The notes under the pieces were generated by a model. That model did no database searches. It worked only from the letters and a program-made list of their open reading frames with translations, and was not told the origin of the DNA. Of a DNA stretch of 64,000 nucleotides, positions 18,157 to 26,009 are shown in pieces; positions within the stretch are counted from its first letter, which is position 1; each line of letters starts with the position of its first letter. The translations under genes were made by a program, and so were the position numbers. Source of the stretch: Flammeovirga kamogawensis (GTDB lineage: Bacteria; Bacteroidota; Bacteroidia; Cytophagales; Flammeovirgaceae); assembly GCF_018736065.1 (NCBI RefSeq), contig NZ_CP076128.1, positions 62,001 through 126,000 of the forward strand, given 5' to 3'.

Positions 18157-21100
18157 TTAAAATCGTATGCCTATCATAATAACGTCATCAGTCTGCTTAG
18201 AATTGCCTTTCCATGACATAAATGTGTCATTAAATGTTTGAGCAATTTCTTCCATAGACGAATGTTCAGTATTTGTAATTAATTCACGTATTCTTTTTGC
18301 ACCGAATTTACGGTTCTCTTCACCTCCAAATTGATCTGGATAGCCATCTGAGAACATGTAAATTTCATCTCCTTCTTCAAGTTGTAAATGATGAGTAGCA
18401 AAATTTGTTCTAGTTTTGTATTCTCCACCTACAGGGAATTTACTTCCTTTTACCTGAATAAAGTCGTTTTCTTTTGTCTTAAATAAATAAAGAGGGCGAT
18501 GAGCACCAGCATATTCTATCTCTTTAGTTGATAGATTAATTTTGGCTAATGCGATATCCATACCGTCTCTAGTACTACTATTAGAATCTTGTCTAAGTGT
18601 TTTAGATACTCCTTGATGTAATAAGTCTAAAACTTCACCTGGAGTAATGTTATCATTATTCTGAACAATGTCATTAAGAATAAAGTAACCAATAAGCGAG
18701 ATTAAAGCACCTGGAACACCATGTCCTGTACAATCTACAGCAGCAATATAAATATCATCACCTTTTTTGAAATACCAAGGGAAATCTCCACTTACTACAT
18801 CTTTAGGTTTATAGAAAATAAAGCTATCTGGTAAATCACGTTTAATTATTTCGGTATCTGGTATAATTGCACCTTGAATTCTCTTAGCGTAATTAATACT
18901 TTCAGTAATCTTTTTGTTTTTCAATAAGATTTCTAACTCAGCTTTTTTACGTTCAGTAATATCATGTGATACAAATAATGCACTTTCAAATTCATCAGAT
19001 TCATTAAACTCTGGAATTGCTGTTACAGTCATAAACCTGTTTCCAGTGCTAGTAGGGAATTCAACTTCCTTAGTTGTTTTTTCTGATGTAGATGAAACTT
19101 CAACTAGCATGTTTTTCCACTCATCTATAATATGTTGTGGTAATGCTGTATCCTCAATTTTTTGATTTAAGAAGAGGTCTGAAGATAATCCAGTTAAATC
19201 TGTAATTATTGGGTTAGTGTAGAAGATTAATCCTTCACTGTTAAGTCTTTGAATAAGATCTAAAGAGTTTTCTGACAACGCTTGCATTTGCGTTCTCATT
19301 CTTCTCTCAGTTTCTGCTCTTCTTCTCTCTGTTATATCTTGAGCATTAAGTACAATACCTTCAATAGATGGCTCATTAGTAAGGTTAATACCCGTTGCTT
19401 CTAGCCAAATATATCTACCGTCTTGTAGTTTATAACGGTACTCTGTACTTATTGTATCCTTATTTTCTGATGTAACTAATTTGTTGATAAACTCTTTTAC
19501 TACTTCAACGCTGTCTTTATGTAAGTGTTCTAAGTAAGAAGAGCCAATCAAGTCAGTTGGCTTATAGCCTAAAATGTGTTTCGAAGAAGGACTGACAAAT
19601 TTTATTTTGCCATCACTATTAAAAATAGTAATAACTTCTGATGCATTTTCAAGTAAAGATTGTAATCTATCTTGTGAGTGTTTTACTTCCTCAACTTGTT
19701 CCTCAAGGCGTGTGTTTGTACGTTGGAGTTCTTCTTGAGTAGACTCCATCTCTTCAGCATTCTGACGTAGAATTTCTTGTTGAACTGAAAGCTCAGAACT
19801 CATTTGTTGAGATTCTTTTAATAGCTTAATTGTTCTTTCATTGATCTTAATATTAAAGATTGTTCTTGCTATGATATGCGAGATTTCTTTAACAAAATCG
19901 AGTTTCATAGGAGAGAATGCTTCTAAAGAAGCGAACTCAAGAATACCATAAACTTTATCATTTGCAATTAATGGCATTATCAAGATTGAATCAGGTTTTT
20001 TCTCACCCATTAATCCAGATGTGATTGATAAATAACTATTTGGTACTTCAGTTCTTAGAATCATTTCCATTTCAATAGCGGCTTGACCAACTAGGCCTTC
20101 TGCAAACTTGAATTTATTTTGTAAGAAACGTTTCTTATTGTATGCGTAAGTACTAACTAAATGAATTATTTGTTCATTTATAGGTAGTTCATCAGTAACA
20201 CCTTCAACAACATAAAATGCACCTTGAACAGCATTTATTTTTTCAGTTGTAAAAGCAACAACTTCATCACCTAAAGTACTAATGTCGTTATTGTTTCGAA
20301 GAATTTGACCAATTTCAGCTTCACCTGTAATAATCCAATTTCTTTCGTAATCTCTTTTCTCGGCTCTTTGAATACTGTCTCTCATAGAGATCAAAGCATT
20401 ACCAAGAGTATCATCATCACTAAGAGAAGAATAGGTGGCATCATAATTTCCTTCACCAATTTGTTCAGAAAAGTTCGCAGTCCTTTTCATACCGTTTACT
20501 ACTTCTTGAACAGCAAATGACATCTCGCCTATTTCATCTTTATGGATTTCAGCAGTTACCTCATGTGGTAAAATACCTTTTGCAATAAAGTTTAATCGGT
20601 TTTTCAGTGTAATAATCGGGCTTGTTAAAAACTTAGAGAAAATTACAGCAATTAACATCGAGATCAGAATAATGATTATTGCAGTATAGACAAATGTTAA
20701 AATTAAGCCATTTAACCCACTTTTAATTTCATCATAATCAATTTTTACTACTAAACCCCAATTAGTGGTAGGGATGTAATTCCAATAGGAAATAGTTTTC
20801 TTTCCTCGCCAATCAATGTCGTAACCAAAATCTTTAGAGTCGCCTTTTGCCGCTTTTTGTATTGCAATATTAGAAGGGTCTCCTAAACTAATTACTTCTG
20901 TAAGTAAATTTGGACTTCCTTTTAAAGGTGAGATGATTGTTACATTATTGGATTGATTATCTGAAATTCTTGAAAGTAGAATTTCACCAGTGTCACCAAG
21001 TCCCGTTCTATTTTCAACAATTGGATAAATGTTTTTTTGTAAGCTATATAATATGATTACATGACCAATTTCTCCATATCTAGATTTCATTCTAGGAGAA

Positions 21101-21642
21101 ACTACATAAACATGTGCACCTTTTTCAGTATTAAATGGCTCAGAGAAGTAAGTTTTTGTTTTTGCTTTTTTAATGATTTTTTCAAACTTCTTGTTTCTAT
21201 CACCAACAATAACAGATGCAGGGAATGTATAACTCGTGTAAAGTACATTGCCTTTATTGTCTGTTAAGATGATATTTGAGTACCCATTTACAATTTGTTT
21301 AGGGAATAACTCATTATCAAGAGTTCTTTTTATAGCATAATAAGTAGAATCTTTATATGATCTTGATTTAGACTGAAAAAGTAACTTTAATTTGGTAGCG
21401 TTACTAACAATTAAAGCAGATTTTGCCATGTATTTCAAGTTCTGTTCAATGTATTTGAACTTCTGATCTATTTGTTCTGCCTTTAATGTACTAATTACAT
21501 CAAATGTTTCAGAGTATCTTCTTTCAACAGAATCTTCTGTTTGAAAATAAGAAAGTGAACTAATCGCAACTACTGTTATTGTTACAACAAGTAGCATGAT
21601 TATCGTAATCTTAGTACGTATCTTTAAATCTTGAAAAAGCAT
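18157..21642 (-). CDS. siaA: Membrane SpoIIE/PP2C phosphatase with dCache, HAMP, GAF and PAS domains (SiaA-like)
   Basis: 1161-residue sensor phosphatase. TM1 (about 12-32) and TM2 (about 313-338) flank a dCache-type extracytoplasmic domain. HAMP (about 340-395), a GAF-like domain (about 440-600), a coiled coil (about 605-660) and two PAS domains (about 663-780 and 795-905) follow. The C-terminal PP2C/SpoIIE domain starts near 930 with 'SGDFPWYF', 'VDCTGHGVPGALIS' and 'MFSDGYPDQFGG', which carry the metal-binding Asp residues. The expected role is to dephosphorylate the SiaC-like protein in response to an external ligand. It follows the membrane GAF gene by 31 nt. The extra GAF and PAS modules are absent from Pseudomonas SiaA. 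Confidence 0.9.
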   Translation of the reverse strand: MLFQDLKIRTKITIIMLLVVTITVVAISSLSYFQTEDSVERRYSETFDVISTLKAEQIDQKFKYIEQNLKYMAKSALIVSNATKLKLLFQSKSRSYKDSTYYAIKRTLDNELFPKQIVNGYSNIILTDNKGNVLYTSYTFPASVIVGDRNKKFEKIIKKAKTKTYFSEPFNTEKGAHVYVVSPRMKSRYGEIGHVIILYSLQKNIYPIVENRTGLGDTGEILLSRISDNQSNNVTIISPLKGSPNLLTEVISLGDPSNIAIQKAAKGDSKDFGYDIDWRGKKTISYWNYIPTTNWGLVVKIDYDEIKSGLNGLILTFVYTAIIIILISMLIAVIFSKFLTSPIITLKNRLNFIAKGILPHEVTAEIHKDEIGEMSFAVQEVVNGMKRTANFSEQIGEGNYDATYSSLSDDDTLGNALISMRDSIQRAEKRDYERNWIITGEAEIGQILRNNNDISTLGDEVVAFTTEKINAVQGAFYVVEGVTDELPINEQIIHLVSTYAYNKKRFLQNKFKFAEGLVGQAAIEMEMILRTEVPNSYLSITSGLMGEKKPDSILIMPLIANDKVYGILEFASLEAFSPMKLDFVKEISHIIARTIFNIKINERTIKLLKESQQMSSELSVQQEILRQNAEEMESTQEELQRTNTRLEEQVEEVKHSQDRLQSLLENASEVITIFNSDGKIKFVSPSSKHILGYKPTDLIGSSYLEHLHKDSVEVVKEFINKLVTSENKDTISTEYRYKLQDGRYIWLEATGINLTNEPSIEGIVLNAQDITERRRAETERRMRTQMQALSENSLDLIQRLNSEGLIFYTNPIITDLTGLSSDLFLNQKIEDTALPQHIIDEWKNMLVEVSSTSEKTTKEVEFPTSTGNRFMTVTAIPEFNESDEFESALFVSHDITERKKAELEILLKNKKITESINYAKRIQGAIIPDTEIIKRDLPDSFIFYKPKDVVSGDFPWYFKKGDDIYIAAVDCTGHGVPGALISLIGYFILNDIVQNNDNITPGEVLDLLHQGVSKTLRQDSNSSTRDGMDIALAKINLSTKEIEYAGAHRPLYLFKTKENDFIQVKGSKFPVGGEYKTRTNFATHHLQLEEGDEIYMFSDGYPDQFGGEENRKFGAKRIRELITNTEHSSMEEIAQTFNDTFMSWKGNSKQTDDVIMIGIRF

Positions 21643-21673
21643 ATATATATATTTACTTCACTAGATAAATTTA

Positions 21674-22711
21674 TTAATTTTCAGTAAACCAAACGGTTAC
21701 TTTATCTAAAATTTCTCTGTCTTCTGGAGTGAATGTTTTGAACGAAGAAAGTTCTACTACTCCAAGAAGATTTTGATCAGCATCCAAGATTGGAGATATC
21801 ATTAATGATTTTGGAGAACTATCACCTAAGCCAGATACAACTCGAATGTAGTTATCTGGTATTGCATTAGAAATAATAGAAGTTCTTGTTTTGGCTACTT
21901 GTCCTGGAAGTCCTTCACCAAATTCAAACATAAGCATTTTAGAATCGGGAAGATAGAAAGAAAATCCTTTCGAATACTGAATCATATCTTTACCATCAAC
22001 ATTCATAGATTTGTAATAAATTCCAGTAGAAACTTGGAATTCTTTACAAATGGCATTTAAGAGCTTTTGCTCTTTATCCTCATCTCCTATATTGATGATA
22101 GCGGATTGAATATTCTTTTTAATTAAAGATGCACGTTCATCAAAAGAGTCTCTTAATTCACTTTCGTGATTTTGATTGTCTTTAGAGAAATATTTTGGTA
22201 CATAGATAATTTGATCTTCAGGATCTTGCATTAAATCAGATATTAATCTGAAAAGTAGAAAGACGAGCACTGCAAAAGTGAACCCGACAGTATAGAACGT
22301 AGTACTACTTACTTCCTTAACTTGAACAATGATTTTATCATCAGAAATTTCTAAATGATTAAGAATCTTAATTGGCAATTCATAAATCTCAGAAATGGCA
22401 TGAAAGGATAGGAGAAGAAATACAATTCCTAACGTGAGGTTAAAAGTTTTAGAGTTTTTTGCATATAAATAAATCATTCCAATAATAAACATTAAGTCTA
22501 TGTATTGAAGTGTTTGTATATAAGCGTCTCTATTAAATTCTTTGGTATCAAGAATACCTACAAGAGAGAGAATGTTTGGATATTGATTCTCTAAAATCAA
22601 GATTAATGTGAATACAAAGATGCCAAGGCCTGCAAAAATAATTGCCGGTTTTCTGTACACCGTGTGTATCGCTTTATCTCTAATATTTGTTCTTTTTTGT
22701 GCTGTTTTCAA
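21674..22711 (-). CDS. Membrane protein with C-terminal GAF domain
   Basis: 345 residues. Four hydrophobic segments (about 22-42, 70-84, 92-108 and 138-156) are followed by a linker and a GAF-type domain (about 195-345, with 'LLNAICKEFQVSTGIYYKS' and 'SLMISPILDADQNLLGVVELSS'). The GAF ending resembles that of the phosphatase encoded next, so both may sense related ligands or interact. No output domain is present, so it is probably an accessory sensor. It lies 54 nt after cheB and 31 nt before the phosphatase gene. Confidence 0.75.
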   Translation of the reverse strand: MKTAQKRTNIRDKAIHTVYRKPAIIFAGLGIFVFTLILILENQYPNILSLVGILDTKEFNRDAYIQTLQYIDLMFIIGMIYLYAKNSKTFNLTLGIVFLLLSFHAISEIYELPIKILNHLEISDDKIIVQVKEVSSTTFYTVGFTFAVLVFLLFRLISDLMQDPEDQIIYVPKYFSKDNQNHESELRDSFDERASLIKKNIQSAIINIGDEDKEQKLLNAICKEFQVSTGIYYKSMNVDGKDMIQYSKGFSFYLPDSKMLMFEFGEGLPGQVAKTRTSIISNAIPDNYIRVVSGLGDSSPKSLMISPILDADQNLLGVVELSSFKTFTPEDREILDKVTVWFTEN

Positions 22712-22765
22712 AATACTATAATAGTTTGCTTGAAAAAAATCTCACAAGAGTCAATGTATTAACGT

Positions 22766-23362
22766 TCATTTTTGGTAAGCCTTGTATAAATCGAGTAGAA
22801 AATTTTTAATTTTTTTCGATTCTAGGCATAAATCTATCTCTGTGCAGTTTTTTGCAGACAATGGCATAGTGTTCATCATGCTTTCGTCAGGATCTTGAAT
22901 AATAGTAACCCCACCTTTGTCTTTAATTGATTTCATACCAATAGCACCATCTTTATTTGCTCCAGAATAAAGGATGCCAATTAACTTTTCTTTATAAGTA
23001 TAGGCAGCACTCATAAAAGTAAGATCTATTGCAGGTCTTGAATTGTTAACAAGATCTTCAGTAGATAAAGAAATAGAATTACCTAATTCTATACACATAT
23101 GATAATTAGAAGGAGCTAGATAAACCATTCCTGGTCTTATAGACTCTTTATCTTGAGGTTCATATATAGGCTTTTTACTTCTGATAGATAAAGCCTCTAT
23201 AAATCCATGTCGAACATGTTTAAGTCTATGAAGACAAAGAAAGATTGGAATAGGGAAGTCTTCTGGTAACTCCGCTAATAATTCTGTGATAGGTTTAAAA
23301 CTACCTGCTGATCCACCAATGACTATGCCTTTATATTTAGTGTCAAAGAAATTGCTTTGCAT
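22766..23362 (-). CDS. cheB: CheB-type methylesterase, catalytic domain only
   Basis: 198 residues. Catalytic residues of the CheB esterase fold are visible: Ser in GGSAGS (near 18), His in CLHRLKH, and Asp in SGANKDGAIGM. There is no N-terminal receiver domain, so it is not phosphorylation-gated like chemotaxis CheB. It follows cheR by 9 nt. Because no chemoreceptor, CheA or CheW gene is nearby, its substrate could be a non-MCP protein of this cluster or an unlinked receptor. Confidence 0.9.
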   Translation of the reverse strand: MQSNFFDTKYKGIVIGGSAGSFKPITELLAELPEDFPIPIFLCLHRLKHVRHGFIEALSIRSKKPIYEPQDKESIRPGMVYLAPSNYHMCIELGNSISLSTEDLVNNSRPAIDLTFMSAAYTYKEKLIGILYSGANKDGAIGMKSIKDKGGVTIIQDPDESMMNTMPLSAKNCTEIDLCLESKKIKNFLLDLYKAYQK

Positions 23363-23371
23363 AATCAGTGG

Positions 23372-24199
23372 TTAGTCTTTAATTTTCTTATAAATCTTTT
23401 CTTCGTTATTTACAACAACGAATTTATTGGCTATATCGCACCAGATCAAAGATTCTTTGGACCCAATAGCAAGATTACCATATTTGAAAAGACTATTGTG
23501 TAATTTTTTTAGTACCTCATTCTGTAATGTCTGATTAAAATAAATCATCACATTTCTACATAAAATAAGATCAAACTTAGAAAAGGGGTTTCCTTTAACT
23601 AGGTCTTGAACTCTAAATGAGACTCTGTCAATTAATTCAGGTTTAATATAATAGTAATTATCTTCTTTGATGAAGTAATCGTAAATGCTTTTTGTTCCCC
23701 CATAACGTTCATAATTTTGTTGATTAAGCGTCATGTTTTTCTCTGTGAAGCGTGCTTTTTTAGCTTTACTTATTATAGATTTATCAATATCAGTTGCTAC
23801 AATAGTTGCTTGTGATAAATAACCAAGTTCTTCAAGCATTATACACATTGATACTACTTCTTCGCCAGAAGAACAACCTGCATGCCATATACTAATCTTT
23901 TTGTGCTCGTTCATTACTTCTGGAATAATATCATCATGAAGTGATTTCCAAAAAGTAGGGTCTCTGAACATTTCTGTAACATTTACAGTAATTTCAGATA
24001 CAAATTCTTGAAAGAAACTAGGGTTGCTTTTGAACTTTTTGATTAGAATATCAACAGAAGAAAACTTATATAATTCGATAACTCTCTTGACTCTTCTAGT
24101 GAAAGATGACATTGCATAGTTCTTGAAGTCATAATCAAAATTATCGTCTATAAATGTTGTGAGTTTTCTTAATTCAGCAATTTCAATGTCACGTTGCAT
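23372..24199 (-). CDS. cheR: CheR-type protein-glutamate methyltransferase
   Basis: 275 residues of a SAM-dependent methyltransferase. The N-terminal helical CheR domain (1-75) is followed by the catalytic fold with WHAGCSSGEE (SAM site), VATDID, and LILCRNVMIYF. It esterifies glutamates on receptor helices in classic chemotaxis. First gene of the cheR-cheB-GAF-siaA-siaB-siaC run, about 130 nt downstream of the terminator of the small lipoprotein gene. No C-terminal TPR or PAS is attached. Confidence 0.92.
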   Translation of the reverse strand: MQRDIEIAELRKLTTFIDDNFDYDFKNYAMSSFTRRVKRVIELYKFSSVDILIKKFKSNPSFFQEFVSEITVNVTEMFRDPTFWKSLHDDIIPEVMNEHKKISIWHAGCSSGEEVVSMCIMLEELGYLSQATIVATDIDKSIISKAKKARFTEKNMTLNQQNYERYGGTKSIYDYFIKEDNYYYIKPELIDRVSFRVQDLVKGNPFSKFDLILCRNVMIYFNQTLQNEVLKKLHNSLFKYGNLAIGSKESLIWCDIANKFVVVNNEEKIYKKIKD

Positions 24200-24275
24200 A
24201 CGTATGGCACCTGATTAGTATTGATAAAAAAGAGTCCTAAAAAAAATCATTAATATGAAAGGACTTATATGAAAA

Positions 24276-24309
24276 AATCCTTTTCTCTTATAGATTCGAG
24301 AAAAGGATT
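24276..24309 (-). terminator. Hairpin terminator after the 59-aa lipoprotein gene
   Basis: A 12-bp perfect stem (24276-24287 AATCCTTTTCTC with 24298-24309) is followed on the minus strand by a T run. It sits 20 nt past the stop codon at 24330. Confidence 0.8.
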
Positions 24310-24329
24310 ACTTATATCATAAGAGGAAA

Positions 24330-24509
24330 TTATCTTCTAGAGTTAACTAACTGAGGACAGTCAGAATGCATATCCATAATTTCGTATTTCTTTCTTTCTT
24401 TTTTGTAGTAGCTCTGGCTGGCACTATCTCCGCCTGCACAAGAGAAAACAAATAGACTTAGCGTTCCTAACGCTGCAATAGATAAAAATCTTCGTTTAAT
24501 ATTTTTCAT
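24330..24509 (-). CDS. Small lipoprotein, 59 aa, unknown function
   Basis: Found by reading the 387-nt gap between cheR and metX. ATG at 24509 (reverse complement) opens MKNIKRRFLSIAALGTLSLF, followed by VFSC, a lipobox with Cys24. The mature part is short (about 36 residues), polar, Lys/Tyr-rich, with one more Cys and ending NSRR. A typical lipoprotein signal, a clean stop and a dedicated 12-bp terminator argue that it is real. No family is recognised. Confidence 0.7.
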   Translation of the reverse strand: MKNIKRRFLSIAALGTLSLFVFSCAGGDSASQSYYKKERKKYEIMDMHSDCPQLVNSRR

Positions 24510-24586
24510 CGTAGATATTTGCCAATTAAAAGTTAAAACAATCCCAGAAGTGATTGTGATTAATATAACGTTTGCAAATTGTATGC

Positions 24587-25633
24587 CTAAATAGAGGTAG
24601 AAATCTTCTTTTTCTTTTTTTGTTTAAAGAATGCTCTAATTGCTGCTGCAATCTTGTGAGTTTCAACTAGAAAGCCATCGTGTCCATATAAAGAGGAAAT
24701 TTCTTCATAAGTTACATTTTTGATATGAGATGTGATATATCTCTGTTCCGAGACAGGGAAAAGCACATCACTAGATATACCAATAACTTGCGTATACGCT
24801 TCAATTTTTTGTAGAGAATCTTCTATTGAAGTTCGGTTTCTACCTAAATTATGAGAATCCATTGCTTTAGAAAGGGCCCAATAAGAATAGGCATTAAATC
24901 TATTTAGGAGTTTCTGACCTTGGTATTGTTGATATGTAGATGCTTTGAAATTATCAGTAGAATTATTGTTTTCTTCTGACTGAGTTGCTTCGTATGTGCT
25001 GTAATTTCTATAAGATAACATTGCAATGGCTCTAGCAGCTTTAAGACCTCGGTCACCAGCATTTGGACTTTCATCTCCCCAAGTTGGATCAGCTTCTATT
25101 GCCATTCTTTGTGTCTCATTAAACGCAATTCCCCAAGGAGAATGAGAAGCATTTGTTGCACAAATTATTAGGTTTTCCATTAGATCGGGTTGTTGTATAG
25201 CCCATTCTAATGCTTGTTGCCCACCTAAAGAACCTCCTATAAGGGTGTTGATCTTATTTATATTTAGTTCTTTTCTTAAAATTTCTAATGTTCCAACCAT
25301 ATCCCGAATAGTGATATTAGGGAATGTACTATAATAAGGTTGGTTTGTATCAGGATTGATAGATAACGGTCCTGTAGAACCATAACAAGAGCCAATTACA
25401 TTTACACAAATAATAAAATGCTCATCAGGGTTGAAGATAGCTTTGTTGCCAAATAAACCAGACCACCAATCTGCAACATCGGCGTTTCCAGTTAAAGCAT
25501 GGCAAACCCAAATAATATTAGAAGCATCTTCATTTATACTTCCAAGAGTTCGGTAAGAAAGTTCGAAACCATTAAGTTGTTCACCTAATTCTAACGTATA
25601 CTTTTTATTATATGTAAATAAATGCTCTTGCAT
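24587..25633 (-). CDS. metX: Homoserine O-acetyltransferase
   Basis: Acylates homoserine for methionine synthesis. 348-residue alpha/beta hydrolase with nucleophile Ser135 in GGSLGGQQ, the HALTGN oxyanion segment (about 45-50), NVIGSCYGSTGP, and the late catalytic Asp (SSDVLFP) and His (GHDGFLVE). The family uses acetyl-CoA or succinyl-CoA; the sequence alone does not settle the donor. It stands alone behind a SAM-I riboswitch, which implies repression when SAM is plentiful. A short insertion at about 215-232 (Asn/Ser-rich) lies in the lid region. Confidence 0.95.
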   Translation of the reverse strand: MQEHLFTYNKKYTLELGEQLNGFELSYRTLGSINEDASNIIWVCHALTGNADVADWWSGLFGNKAIFNPDEHFIICVNVIGSCYGSTGPLSINPDTNQPYYSTFPNITIRDMVGTLEILRKELNINKINTLIGGSLGGQQALEWAIQQPDLMENLIICATNASHSPWGIAFNETQRMAIEADPTWGDESPNAGDRGLKAARAIAMLSYRNYSTYEATQSEENNNSTDNFKASTYQQYQGQKLLNRFNAYSYWALSKAMDSHNLGRNRTSIEDSLQKIEAYTQVIGISSDVLFPVSEQRYITSHIKNVTYEEISSLYGHDGFLVETHKIAAAIRAFFKQKKKKKISTSI

Positions 25634-25782
25634 CCTTATTAGACGTTTTAGATTATACTCAAAATAATTAAGTCATGAAGAACTAATACTTCTTTACAAC
25701 TTTATTTAAAGCCTAAAAAACTAGTTTATATAAAAGTGATATGTAGATAGATGTTCTCTTATGAAGTTGTTATCTTACTATC

Positions 25783-25886
25783 GTTTATATTTCCTAATAA
25801 CTTAGGCTAGGATGTAGCACCTTTTCAATTTCTTGAAGGTTGCTAGAGGGTCAATGAGCCTAGTCTCTCGCCTCTTCTTTATAAAC
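25783..25886 (-). ncRNA. SAM-I riboswitch in the metX leader
   Basis: Read on the minus strand, the conserved SAM-I core is present. GAGGCGAGAGACTAGGCTC and GACCCTCTAGCAACC are followed by a P3 hairpin, then GGTGCTACATCCTAGCC. A P4 hairpin CCTAA-GTTA-TTAGG and the P1 closing pair GTTTATA (25880-25886) / TATAAAC (25783-25789) complete it. It lies about 150 nt upstream of the metX start. No clear intrinsic terminator follows, so control may act on translation or in another way. Confidence 0.92.
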
Positions 25887-25952
25887 ATTTACATCTTCAT
25901 TGAGGTAAATGGTATGTTGATACAAATTAATGGCAGAAATAAATAAAAAACA

Positions 25953-25987
25953 AACCCTCGCTCTTAATTTTAAAAGAAACGAGGGTT
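25953..25987 (-). terminator. Hairpin terminator after the TonB-dependent receptor gene
   Basis: AACCCTCG (25953-25960) pairs with CGAGGGTT (25980-25987), with an A-rich left flank that is T-rich on the minus strand. It lies 23 nt after the receptor stop and just ahead of the metX leader. Confidence 0.75.
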
Positions 25988-26009
25988 AATTGTCAATTTT
26001 TTGTGAATA

